Assembly (NCBI RefSeq): GCF_001317355.1
Contig: NZ_LKET01000026.1
Location: 92,582-156,581, forward strand
Reading direction: 5' to 3'
Origin: Oxobacter pfennigii
GTDB taxonomy: Bacteria > Bacillota > Clostridia > Clostridiales > Oxobacteraceae
Length of the DNA: 64,000 nucleotides
Both the position numbers and the translations under genes were made by a program. Positions 1-7,830 of this stretch are shown in pieces. A model generated the notes under the pieces. The model was not told the DNA's origin. It saw only the letters and a list, made by a program, of their open reading frames with translations, and did not search any database. How positions within the stretch are numbered: position 1 is the stretch's first letter; each line of letters begins with the position of its first letter.

Positions 1-824
1 ACTCCGAAGGCGCCGGGGCCTACGTGAGTTGCTATTACGCTTCCTACATTGGTGTCTATAAATTTTGTTTCACCAAGCTCTTGTGATATTGACGTCTTAA
101 GTTCATCTGCAGTATCAGGGCATTTGGCATTTGCAATACCTATCAAACGCCCTTTGCCGGCGGTTCCTTTTTCTTTTATCATTTCTACGATATTCTTTAT
201 GGCTTTTTTCATACCTCTGGCTTTTTCAACAACCGCTACTTTACCATCGGTAATAGTGAGTATGGGCTTAATATTTAATATGTTGCCTATAACGGCCTGG
301 GCACCTGATAACCTTCCTCCCCTTTTTAAGTATTCCAGGGTATCTACGGCTATTAAAAGCTTAACTTTGTTTTTATAATCCTCTATGAATTCCACAATAT
401 CATTATGGTCCATACCGCTTTCTGAAAGCTCGGCTGCTTTTAAGGCTATCATACCTAAGGCAATTGTCGCAGTTCTTGAATCCACCACCGTTATTTTATC
501 ATCCTGCAGTGCACTCTTCGCGATAACAGCCGATTGATAAGTACCGCTTAAATCGCTTGAAATGTGTATTGAAATTACACTGTTTCCTTTTTCAAGCTCG
601 GCCTTATAAACATCTTCAAAGGCTTTAGGATTTACCTGGGATGTGCTGGGCAGCTTATTGCTGCTTACCAATTTTTCATAAAACTGTTCTGAGGTTATAT
701 CAATCCTGTCTCTGTATTCTTCATCTCCAAAATGTACAGTCAAAGGAAGTTCTATAATTCCATATTTATCAATTAAATGCTGAGGGATGTCCGCAGTGCT
801 ATCAGTAACAATTTTTACGCTCAT
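1..824 (-). CDS. DegV family fatty-acid-binding protein (3' end cut by window edge)
   Basis: The reverse strand is open from an ATG at 822-824 to the window edge, about 274 codons, so only a few C-terminal residues of a typical 280-residue DegV protein are missing. The N-terminus carries the family signature TDSTADIP (residues 7-14), followed by TSQVNP and an HISSDLSGTYQSA segment typical of the two-domain DegV fold. In Gram-positive bacteria these proteins bind a fatty acid between the domains and can act as fatty-acid kinase (FakB) subunits; that role is inferred from family knowledge. A GGAGG site sits about 9 bases before the ATG. No FakA partner is visible in the window. Confidence 0.9.
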   Translation of the reverse strand, partial: MSVKIVTDSTADIPQHLIDKYGIIELPLTVHFGDEEYRDRIDITSEQFYEKLVSSNKLPSTSQVNPKAFEDVYKAELEKGNSVISIHISSDLSGTYQSAVIAKSALQDDKITVVDSRTATIALGMIALKAAELSESGMDHNDIVEFIEDYKNKVKLLIAVDTLEYLKRGGRLSGAQAVIGNILNIKPILTITDGKVAVVEKARGMKKAIKNIVEMIKEKGTAGKGRLIGIANAKCPDTADELKTSISQELGETKFIDTNVGSVIATHVGPGAFG

Positions 825-909
825 TTAAATATTACCTCCGAAATTAGTACTTGCTACTAATATTATATACTAAAACCTGCATACATTGCAAAACATTTAT
901 TGAAACCCC

Positions 910-1377
910 TTATTTCATATCCGGAAAGTCCAGCTGCCGTAGCGCTTCAAACATAATTATGTTTACGCTGTTGGAAAGATTTAATGACCTTAGACTCTCT
1001 TTTATCATGGGTATGCGCATGCAATTCTCAATGTTTTTTTCGATCAATTCCTTCGGCAATCCGGCGCTCTCTTTACCGAAAACAAGGAAATCTCCTTTTT
1101 GGAATTCAATGTCCGTATACAGCTTTTTAGCCTTTGTGGTGGCATAAAAAAACCTTTCGTATCTGTACTCTTCATATAATTCCTCCAAACTGTCATAGTA
1201 CCTTATATCAAGATACTGCCAGTAATCCAGCCCTGCTCTTTTCAAGCTTTTGTCATCTGTTGAAAAACCAAGGGGCTTGACAAGATGAAGTGTTGATTTG
1301 GTCAGCACGCAGGAGCGGGCTATATTTCCTGTGTTCTGAGGAATTTCAGGCTCTAGCATTACTATGTTCAAATTCAT
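910..1377 (-). CDS. trmL: tRNA (cytidine(34)-2'-O)-methyltransferase
   Basis: This 155-residue protein is a minimal SPOUT (SpoU-class) methyltransferase of TrmL length. The three knot motifs are visible: EPEIPQNTGNIAR (9-21), FGKESAGLP (100-108) and SLRSLNLSNSVNI (128-140), which form the S-adenosylmethionine-binding trefoil knot. TrmL methylates the ribose of the wobble base in tRNA-Leu isoacceptors. The gene starts 10 bases after the stop of the DUF362 gene and is probably cotranscribed with it. There is no extra RNA-binding domain, which fits TrmL rather than TrmH or RlmB. Confidence 0.93.
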   Translation of the reverse strand: MNLNIVMLEPEIPQNTGNIARSCVLTKSTLHLVKPLGFSTDDKSLKRAGLDYWQYLDIRYYDSLEELYEEYRYERFFYATTKAKKLYTDIEFQKGDFLVFGKESAGLPKELIEKNIENCMRIPMIKESLRSLNLSNSVNIIMFEALRQLDFPDMK

Positions 1378-1387
1378 GATTTACCCC

Positions 1388-2527
1388 CTATTTTACTAAT
1401 TTCCTTAATATCCACGGCCTTTTTATTTCAATGGCTTTATGAGGACAAAGCTCCTGACAGCAAAAGCAACGGATGCACTTATAAAGGTCCACCCTTGGCC
1501 GCCCATTTTCCATGGTAATGGCACCGGGAGGACAGCTTTGCTTGCAATTGCTGCAGCCAATGCAAACCTCCTGTGAAAAAACCGGACGAGGAAGCACATG
1601 CCTGCTCATTAGCCTCTCTAAAGGTTTTGGTATTTTACCGGAGAAATTTACAGTCCTTATATCCGGAACCTTGTATCTTTTCCTCATATCATCAAGGTTT
1701 ACACCTATAACTTCAATATCTTTTATATTGCCGGAAACGATATTTCTCTCCCTGCATCTTTGAATTGTAGGAACGTCCAATGGGTTGACGCCTATTAAAT
1801 ATGCCCCGGAAACATCGGCTTCATAGGGATTTTCAGATGCAATCAATATCCCGGAATGAATAGGAGCACCTGCCGTAGGCCCTTCTCCTTCCATTCCGTA
1901 TATTCCATCTATGATTGATAGAACAGGCTTTGTAAGGGTACATATATCCACAAGCATGTTGGAGAAATTCTTAATGTCCGGCATTTTATAATGATATTCT
2001 GCTTTTAATACCCCGGGGATGGCGCCAAACATAACTTTAACAGCTCCGGTATATAATACCATTCCATGAGTTTTCAGTTTTGAGAGCGTAATTATTTTAT
2101 CGCAGTCCATCATAGGCTTTATCAAAGTAAGCCTTTTAACAGCCACAGCCTCAGAATGGTTATACTCCTCTGATGAACAGTCATAATTTAATTCTGCACC
2201 TGATTGCTTTGCTGCAGCTTCTATACCACAAGCCCTGTATAAGCTCTGAAGAATTACTTTATTATATGGCCCCCCCGGGCTGTCGCCTATTATTACCTTC
2301 GCCCCTGCCCCAATTAGTTTTTTAGCAACAGCCTCAACTATTGCCGGGTGAGTGGTAGCGGCATCCTCAGGATTTTTTTTCATAACCAGATTAAGCTTTA
2401 AAAACACTTTGTCTCCCGGATTTATAAATTTATTTATCCCGCCGAGATTATTAAAAGTCTCATCTATACCTTTAGATACATAATCCATATCATAGTTTTT
2501 ACATTCTACCAAAGATACCTTTGACAT
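1388..2527 (-). CDS. DUF362 domain protein with C-terminal 2x[4Fe-4S] ferredoxin domain
   Basis: The 379-residue product has an N-terminal DUF362 region, with the GDSPGG and KLKTHG motifs typical of the family, and a C-terminal bacterial ferredoxin module. Two CxxCxxCxxxCP clusters are seen at about residues 322-333 and 351-361, so it should bind two [4Fe-4S] clusters. DUF362/ferredoxin proteins are widespread in anaerobes, but their substrate is not established. No signal peptide or membrane segment is seen, so it is probably cytoplasmic. It is transcribed ahead of trmL, 10 bases away. The start ATG follows a GGGGGATAAA ribosome binding site. Confidence 0.88.
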   Translation of the reverse strand: MSKVSLVECKNYDMDYVSKGIDETFNNLGGINKFINPGDKVFLKLNLVMKKNPEDAATTHPAIVEAVAKKLIGAGAKVIIGDSPGGPYNKVILQSLYRACGIEAAAKQSGAELNYDCSSEEYNHSEAVAVKRLTLIKPMMDCDKIITLSKLKTHGMVLYTGAVKVMFGAIPGVLKAEYHYKMPDIKNFSNMLVDICTLTKPVLSIIDGIYGMEGEGPTAGAPIHSGILIASENPYEADVSGAYLIGVNPLDVPTIQRCRERNIVSGNIKDIEVIGVNLDDMRKRYKVPDIRTVNFSGKIPKPLERLMSRHVLPRPVFSQEVCIGCSNCKQSCPPGAITMENGRPRVDLYKCIRCFCCQELCPHKAIEIKRPWILRKLVK

Positions 2528-2558
2528 TTTATCCCCCCTAAGCTGTTTTCAGCTTCAA

Positions 2559-3392
2559 TTATTGCTCACTTAATATAAATTTTTCTATTATATAGGCCAC
2601 GCCGTCTTCTTCATTAGTAAGCGTCACAAAATCCGCGGCAGACTTAGTCTCGGCCGTTGCATTCCCCATGGCTATGCCAAGACCTGCATACCTTATCATG
2701 GATATATCGTTTTCATTGTCGCCAATGCAGATTATTTCATCCCTTTTAAGGTTGAAATAATCCGCCAGGACCTGCACAGCCTTGCCCTTTGAAACGCCTT
2801 TATTCATTATCTCTATATTATTTTTAGCAGAACTTACTACTTCCACATCCAAAACTTCAATATCCGCTCGTAATGCTGCTATTTTATCAGGATTTTCATC
2901 GGCAATGACAGCCTTTAGAATATGGGGGCTGTTTTTTCTTATTACTTCGTCCCATTCATTCTCATTGACAATTTGAATATGTACCTGTCTGTCCCCGGGC
3001 ATGGCATTGTTCCACTTAGAATAATTCAAAGATGCATAAATGAGCTTTTCTGTATATATGGTGTTGCTGGACATGAAATGGCATACAAGATTATGTTTTT
3101 TACATGCAGCCAGCACATCTCTTATAGCTTTTTCCCCAAGAAGCATTGCATAAACAACTTCATCCCTGTCCTTTTCTCTTATATAGGCTCCGTTTGAAGC
3201 GATGATGGGGGAACTCACCCCTATCATTTCCCCAAAAACTCTGGCAGATGTAAAAATTCTTCCCGTGGATACAACTAATATAACGCCCGTCTTTGCTGCC
3301 TTATCCAAAGCTTCCTTATTTCTTTCAGATATTCTTTTGTCATTAGTTAAAAGTGTCCCATCCATATCCATTACAAGCATTTTATATTTCAT
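2559..3392 (-). CDS. Cof-type HAD-IIB family phosphatase
   Basis: The 277-residue protein has the HAD nucleophile motif DMDGTL at residues 9-14, VSTGR (motif II region), a conserved Lys and a GDNENDISMI motif III/IV near the C-terminus, with the type IIB cap of the Cof family between them. These enzymes dephosphorylate sugar phosphates, nucleotides or coenzymes; the substrate cannot be told from sequence. A TTG 18 bases upstream would add six residues, but GGAAGTGAG lies inside that extension at the right distance for the ATG at 3392, so the ATG is preferred. The gene stands 32 bases before the DUF362 gene in the same direction. Confidence 0.9.
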   Translation of the reverse strand: MKYKMLVMDMDGTLLTNDKRISERNKEALDKAAKTGVILVVSTGRIFTSARVFGEMIGVSSPIIASNGAYIREKDRDEVVYAMLLGEKAIRDVLAACKKHNLVCHFMSSNTIYTEKLIYASLNYSKWNNAMPGDRQVHIQIVNENEWDEVIRKNSPHILKAVIADENPDKIAALRADIEVLDVEVVSSAKNNIEIMNKGVSKGKAVQVLADYFNLKRDEIICIGDNENDISMIRYAGLGIAMGNATAETKSAADFVTLTNEEDGVAYIIEKFILSEQ

Positions 3393-3475
3393 TATTTGTC
3401 TCACTTCCAATCAATACTAATATCCTAATACTTTAGTTTAATTAATATACATAAACTTAGCAAGAAAAAAAGCCT

Positions 3476-3530
3476 AAATATAACAATATAAAAAAGCCGG
3501 ATTAACCGGCTTTTTTATATTGTTATATTT
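3476..3530. terminator. Bidirectional intrinsic terminator
   Basis: A perfect 25-base inverted repeat with a 5-base loop and a GCCGG/CCGGC core, flanked by A and T runs on both sides, closes the corrinoid protein gene (minus strand). Its stem is very long for a terminator. Confidence 0.9.
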
Positions 3531-3537
3531 ATTTAAA

Positions 3538-4164
3538 TTATACTAATTCCTTAGCTTTAACAGCAGCTCCGCCTGCATCACGGGCATAAGCGTCAGCTCC
3601 GATTGAAGATGCGAATTCAGGAGTGATAGGTGCTCCGCCTACCAATACCTTGAATCCTGTTAAACCGCTGGCTTTAATTGTTTCTACTGTTTCTTTCATA
3701 GCCGGCATAGTTGTTGTTAAAAGTGCTGAGCAAGCTACTACTTTTACATCAGGATTTGCTTTTATTGTTTCAATGAATTTGTCTGCCGGAACGTCAACAC
3801 CGAGGTCGATAACATCGAAACCTGCGCTGCCAATCATAAGAGCAACAAGGTTCTTGCCGATGTCATGAAGGTCTCCTGCAACAGTTCCTATTATGCACTT
3901 TCCAAGGGAAACTGCACCTGAGCCTGCAAGAACAGGTTTAAGTACTTCTACGCCTTTTTGCATTGCTTTACCTGCAACAAGCATTTCGGGAACAAATATT
4001 TCTCCTGATGAGAATTTGTCACCTACTACTCCCATAGCTTCAACCATTGCTTCAAGGATAGCAGTTGCTGCTTGTCCTTCGTTCAATGCTTCCTGTACTA
4101 AACCAGGAACAACTTTGGTTTTACCGGCTGCGACGCCAGCTTTTACTTCATCAATTTTTGACAT
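3538..4164 (-). CDS. Corrinoid (B12-binding) methyl carrier protein, MtaC/MtbC/MtgC-like
   Basis: The 208-residue protein has a helical cap domain (about residues 1-90) followed by a Rossmann B12-binding domain with the cobalt-ligand motif DLHDIG (98-103), a SALLTTTM segment and a GGAPITPEFA segment that pack around the dimethylbenzimidazole tail. This layout matches corrinoid proteins of methanol, methylamine, glycine betaine and O-demethylase systems. It accepts a methyl group from a substrate methyltransferase and hands it to tetrahydrofolate. The ATG at 4164 follows AAAGGAGGAAATTAAA; the upstream ATG gives an unlikely extension that covers this site. The methyltransferase gene just upstream is the obvious partner; the substrate methyltransferase and the RamA-type activator are not nearby. 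Confidence 0.93.
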   Translation of the reverse strand: MSKIDEVKAGVAAGKTKVVPGLVQEALNEGQAATAILEAMVEAMGVVGDKFSSGEIFVPEMLVAGKAMQKGVEVLKPVLAGSGAVSLGKCIIGTVAGDLHDIGKNLVALMIGSAGFDVIDLGVDVPADKFIETIKANPDVKVVACSALLTTTMPAMKETVETIKASGLTGFKVLVGGAPITPEFASSIGADAYARDAGGAAVKAKELV

Positions 4165-4270
4165 TTTAATTTCCTCCTTTTGTTGGGCAATTACAGGGGC
4201 AAGATTATGCAATCCACCCGAATGCTTTTTATTTTGTTATAATTATGTATTTCAGCGTTAACAAGGGAAA

Positions 4271-4332
4271 GGTGCTCCTTTTAGTCCAAAGGCCCGCTAT
4301 CCTGCAATATCAGGCCAAAGGCCAGCAGCACC
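4271..4332 (-). other. Structured intercistronic element between methyltransferase and corrinoid genes
   Basis: In the 225-base gap between the two genes the minus strand holds a closing stem GGTGCT/AGCACC around a small GGCC-TTT-GGCC hairpin and a second copy of GGCCTTTGG. There is no T run, so it is not a plain terminator. An RNA stability or processing element is possible. No known riboswitch consensus was recognised. Confidence 0.35.
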
Positions 4333-4389
4333 GTTTTTATCCTCTCACATTAAAGCCTTATACATTTATACAGCTAAGAATATTTATAA

Positions 4390-5196
4390 CTATTTATTTA
4401 CCGGTCCGAATATACCATCCCTGTATGCACTGATGTATTCCATACAGTAATCATCCATACCAAGTAATGCTTCTGTCGCAAAAATCATACCCATCATATC
4501 TCTGTTCAATGGGTCCATAATTACGCTGTTCATTCCTGCGTTCATTGCAAGAACAACGAATGCCTGGTTAACAAGTTTACGTACAGGAAGGTTGAATGAA
4601 ATATTACTTGCAGCACCTGTAACATTGATTGTCGGGTACTGTGATTTTATATTTTTAATTAAGTCTACAATCATATTTATGCCATCTTCGGATGTACAAA
4701 GCATTTCTACGAGTGGATCGATGTGAATACGGGAAGGATCGATGTTGAATTCTTTAGCTTTTGCCATAATGTTAGTGAAAACTTCCAAACGCTTTTCTGC
4801 ACTCTTTGGAATCCCTGTGTCATCGCAAAGAAGAGCTACGCATTCCCATGAAGTTCCGGCAATGATTGGGAATATTACATCAATTTTGTTGCCTTCGCCT
4901 GAAACTGAGTTAACAAGGCCTGGCTTTTTGCAGTATTTCATTGCTGCTGCAACTACATCTGCACTTGGGCTGTCTACAGCTATAGGAGTATCTGTAACCT
5001 CCTGTACTAAATCGATGAGCCATTTTAAAGTTTCTACTTCTATGTTTTCTTCAACTGAGGCACATACGTCGATAAAATGAGCTCCTGCTTCGCTCTGAGC
5101 TTTTGCAAGATTTTTGATATGTTCTGCGTCCCTTGCTGCTATAGCCTTTGCTACAGATGGAATTGAACCGTTGATTTTTTCACCAATAATGATCAT
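4390..5196 (-). CDS. Methyltetrahydrofolate:corrinoid protein methyltransferase (DHPS-like TIM barrel)
   Basis: The 268-residue protein belongs to the pterin-binding family that includes AcsE, MtvA and MtgB. The N-terminus MIIIGEKING, the AVDSPSADV segment, the NSVSGEG segment and GAASNISFNLP match the pterin-binding barrel pattern. It should move the methyl group between methyl-corrinoid protein and tetrahydrofolate. Length (AcsE is about 262 residues) and neighbours favour a catabolic methyltransferase rather than AcsE, because no CO dehydrogenase/acetyl-CoA synthase genes adjoin it. The ATG is preceded by GGAGGTAAATTGTA. It is cotranscribed with the downstream corrinoid protein gene. Confidence 0.92.
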   Translation of the reverse strand: MIIIGEKINGSIPSVAKAIAARDAEHIKNLAKAQSEAGAHFIDVCASVEENIEVETLKWLIDLVQEVTDTPIAVDSPSADVVAAAMKYCKKPGLVNSVSGEGNKIDVIFPIIAGTSWECVALLCDDTGIPKSAEKRLEVFTNIMAKAKEFNIDPSRIHIDPLVEMLCTSEDGINMIVDLIKNIKSQYPTINVTGAASNISFNLPVRKLVNQAFVVLAMNAGMNSVIMDPLNRDMMGMIFATEALLGMDDYCMEYISAYRDGIFGPVNK

Positions 5197-5405
5197 TACA
5201 ATTTACCTCCATACTTAAGTATTGTTAAAATTTGATTCATCTCATCTAAACTAACCCGAAGCGCCACACTTAAACTCCGGATTATTTGAGCTTCCCATAT
5301 ATATAAATGCCCTAAACACAAAAAAATATTGTATAATTTTTAGCTTTATACCCAATGAAAAGCGCAATTAGACAGTCTGAATTTATATAGAAGTTTATTA
5401 ATACT
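5197..5405 (-). other. About 210-base untranslated leader of the methyltransferase operon
   Basis: The stretch between the promoter at 5414-5443 and the methyltransferase start contains no ORF. It includes GGAGTTTAAGTGTGGCGCTTCGGG and its surroundings, which may fold, but cobalamin and tetrahydrofolate riboswitch consensus boxes were looked for and not found. Confidence 0.4.
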
Positions 5406-5413
5406 TTCTTTAT

Positions 5414-5443
5414 AGTATAATTCCTACTAGTAATTGTTGTCAA
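5414..5443 (-). promoter_or_regulatory. Sigma-A type promoter for the corrinoid methyltransferase operon
   Basis: On the minus strand a perfect TTGACA (5438-5443) and TATACT (5414-5419) are separated by 18 bases. Transcription should begin near 5406. Confidence 0.7.
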
Positions 5444-5696
5444 TGAATATAGGTGATACCCATGGTATTAATTTGCCCTTTTGGCACTATTTTTAAAAAA
5501 AATGTAGAATTATTACAAATTTACTTTTTAAAAAAGAAGAAATCTTTAAAGCTATTTTTCTATCACTTCAATTAACTCTTTAATTCTAAGTTAACCAGCA
5601 ATAAATCAACTTATTTTTCGGCTTAATAAACAATTAATTATTTTGATAAGTAACTCACGTTTTCTTCATAAGTTCTTCAAATAAAAAGGTTATTAT
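5444..5696. other. AT-rich intergenic stretch without recognised content
   Basis: This roughly 250-base region upstream of the methyltransferase promoter is extremely AT-rich, with several runs of six to nine A or T. No ORF with a ribosome binding site, RNA gene or repeat was recognised. Confidence 0.5.
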
Positions 5697-5721
5697 ATAA
5701 AAAAAGGGCTCTCCCCCTTTT
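5697..5721 (-). terminator. Intrinsic terminator
   Basis: On the minus strand AAAGGG-GGAGAG-CCCTTT is followed by a T run. It lies about 110 bases past the lipoprotein gene at 5833-6453. Confidence 0.6.
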
Positions 5722-5727
5722 ATTCAT

Positions 5728-5764
5728 ATAGAAATAGCCCTATTGTTTCAGGGGTTATTTCTAT
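5728..5764 (-). terminator. Hairpin, probable terminator of the lipoprotein gene
   Basis: ATAGAAATAGCCC pairs, with G-T pairs, to GGGGTTATTTCTAT around a 10-base loop. It lies just upstream of the second terminator and may act with it. Confidence 0.5.
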
Positions 5765-5832
5765 TTTTTGAAACTATAAGATAGGAATTGATCCGACTCC
5801 CATTATACTCATTTACACATGGTCTGATAATG

Positions 5833-6453
5833 TTAATTTGCCGTGTCCAATTCTCCAACTGTTTTTTGGCTGAACAGAATTGTAATCGCATACACATGTT
5901 CATAACTATGCTTCTGATATTCATCAGGTGTGAAGAAATAATCAACATTATATGAATTAATTGAATTTTGAGCAGTTGAAATTTGTACTACCAGTGGAAT
6001 TTCTTTTTCATAAGTGATTTCTGTCAAATCATTTAACATAGACGTTGCGCGTCCAATTCCTGTAATTTCTTCAGCAGGTTCAGCAGAATACTTTGTTGAG
6101 CCGCTGCTATGTTCGCTTTGTAATGCTATCCTTAACCCTTCGGCAAGATTTTCAAAATCGAGAGCAAGTCTGCCCATGCCATCAGGAAATTGCTGTCCGC
6201 CACCTGAAATCATTTTCCATTTACCATCTATCAGCTTATATGTATTAATTTGAACACTTTTTACGGTATCATCCAGCTTAAAATCATAGATAAGTTGATC
6301 ATTATTGTCTCCAAGCAACTTAGCTATATTTTCTTCTTGCTGCGATAGTTCTGCTTTCTCAATATACATGCTTGGTTTTTTAACTGAGCTGCTGCAAGCT
6401 GAAAGAGAAAATATAAAGATAACTGCTATAATACCCGTTATTATTTTCTTCAA
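5833..6453 (-). CDS. Putative lipoprotein of unknown function
   Basis: The 206-residue protein begins with a clear lipoprotein signal (basic MKK, hydrophobic stretch, lipobox SLSAC with Cys20), so it should be anchored outside the membrane. The mature part has no domain I recognise. Segments such as VKSVQINTYKLIDGKWKMIS suggest a beta-rich fold. It is monocistronic, with terminators downstream and an SDR gene upstream in the same direction (48-base gap). The start ATG has a modest AGGAAT-type site. Confidence 0.75.
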   Translation of the reverse strand: MKKIITGIIAVIFIFSLSACSSSVKKPSMYIEKAELSQQEENIAKLLGDNNDQLIYDFKLDDTVKSVQINTYKLIDGKWKMISGGGQQFPDGMGRLALDFENLAEGLRIALQSEHSSGSTKYSAEPAEEITGIGRATSMLNDLTEITYEKEIPLVVQISTAQNSINSYNVDYFFTPDEYQKHSYEHVYAITILFSQKTVGELDTAN

Positions 6454-6501
6454 TTATATTCCTCCAGTACTTCTGACAGTAATATACATATAACCCGCAG
6501 T

Positions 6502-7281
6502 TCAAATTTTAATTCCTTTGTCTTGCAGCCATTGATGAAAGTCTTTGGCGATGATACGTTCTCCCGTCATTCCCTCAGCGAGAGGGGATGCCAAAAAAAG
6601 AATGGCTTCATTCATAACATCAGGGCCTAACAGGTTAACTCTTTTTCTGAATTCTTCCCGTAATCCTTCCGGAATGAGCCCTGTATCTGCAGCACCACCG
6701 GGAAGAAGCACGTTAACAGTAATTCCATATTCACTCAACTCGGCAGTCATAATATTGGACAGTGCTTCAGCACCCGCACGGGAAGGCCCATAGGGAGTCT
6801 GGCCCTTATTCACCATGGTGGAGTGACTTGTTGAAACATTTACAATGCGCCCTTTCCTCCGGGCAACCATCATAGGCGCAAACCCTCTCGCAACTAAGAA
6901 ATAACCTGTAAAATTGGTCTCAACAACGTCCCGAAAGCCATCAGGGTCTATCTCAAAAAAAAGCTTGGGATTGGTTGTAGGATTCACTCTTCCTATACCA
7001 AGTCCGGCATTATTTACAAGCAAATCAATATGCCCCCAGTTTTTCTTAACCCATGATACTGCTTCATCAACGGACTGCTCACTCCGTACATCCATTGGCA
7101 AAGCAAAGGCTTGCAATCCCTCACTTTGCAGGCGTCCTGCAGCTACATTCAGTTTTTCACCTGGCCGTGATGCCATCGCGACAGTTGCTCCGTTAAGCAG
7201 CAAAGTACGGGACATCTCAAAGCCAAAACCATCCGATGCACCTGTGATTACAGCATAAAATCCAGTTAGTTTGTGATTCAT
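6502..7281 (-). CDS. SDR family NAD(P)-dependent oxidoreductase (variant active site)
   Basis: This 259-residue short-chain dehydrogenase has the cofactor motif TGASDGFG (13-20), the NNAG motif (90-93) and the usual Rossmann length. The catalytic YxxxK is Y164-G-P-S-R168, so the lysine is replaced by arginine; Ser residues at 150-154 can serve as the third catalytic residue. The substrate is unknown. The ATG follows GGAGGCAAACCGG. The residue change could alter activity or mark a subfamily; the protein is otherwise intact. Confidence 0.88.
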   Translation of the reverse strand: MNHKLTGFYAVITGASDGFGFEMSRTLLLNGATVAMASRPGEKLNVAAGRLQSEGLQAFALPMDVRSEQSVDEAVSWVKKNWGHIDLLVNNAGLGIGRVNPTTNPKLFFEIDPDGFRDVVETNFTGYFLVARGFAPMMVARRKGRIVNVSTSHSTMVNKGQTPYGPSRAGAEALSNIMTAELSEYGITVNVLLPGGAADTGLIPEGLREEFRKRVNLLGPDVMNEAILFLASPLAEGMTGERIIAKDFHQWLQDKGIKI

Positions 7282-7509
7282 CCGGTTTGCCTCCTAAAAT
7301 TTCCAAATTATAAATTATTTATAATTTTAATACATCTGCCTTTTAAACACAAGATGCACACATTGATGGGTAATAATACTGTGTTATCATCTTTCTAATA
7401 ATTCAGAGCCTATGATATCCTAAACCAGATGATCTGTAAGTAAATTCCCTGACGGATACCACTCCTATTAAGTAAAATACGTCTAAGAAGTGGTAAAGGA
7501 ATTAAAAAA

Positions 7510-7543
7510 ACCACCTACGAAACACTAAATAATCGTAGGTGGT
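7510..7543. terminator. Bidirectional intrinsic terminator
   Basis: ACCACCTACGA (7510-7520) pairs perfectly with TCGTAGGTGGT (7533-7543), with A and T runs on the outer sides. It lies between the SDR promoter region and the tRNA gene and most likely ends the tRNA transcript. Confidence 0.85.
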
Positions 7544-7596
7544 TTTTTAATACTTCCGTTGGCTTTAAACCTGTAAAACCTTCATAATACTGTATT

Positions 7597-7673
7597 TGGT
7601 GCGCGGGAGGGGAGTCGAACCCCTAAAACTACGAACCTGAATCGTATACGTATGCCAATTCCGTCACTCGCGC
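7597..7673 (-). tRNA. tRNA-Leu(CAG), with a short class I variable loop; CCA encoded
   Basis: The minus strand gives a 74-nt cloverleaf plus an encoded CCA. Acceptor is GCGCGAG/CCCGCGC with one A-C mismatch at pair 6-67. The D arm, GGAATTGGCA, is of Leu type. The anticodon stem TACGA/TCGTA holds loop TTCAGGT (anticodon CAG at 7637-7639). The T arm is AGGGG-TTCGACT-CCCCT and the discriminator is A. The variable region is only five bases (GTTTT), whereas bacterial tRNA-Leu normally carries a long class II arm. It may be a functional odd isoacceptor or a decaying copy. Confidence 0.85.
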
Positions 7674-7830
7674 AGATTTAATTGCAAAAATAATTATATC
7701 ACCAAATTATTGCTGTGTCTAGAGACATAAACAATTATATTCAAAGGCCTTCAACTACGAAGGCAAAGGGGGATACGCAAATGACTACCCCCGGCGGGGT
7801 CCAGCAAGTGGCGGTTGTGAATGAACCGGC

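Noticed and set aside
5197..5832. Cobalamin or tetrahydrofolate riboswitch before the corrinoid operon
   Set aside because: The conserved boxes of either class were not found on the minus strand.
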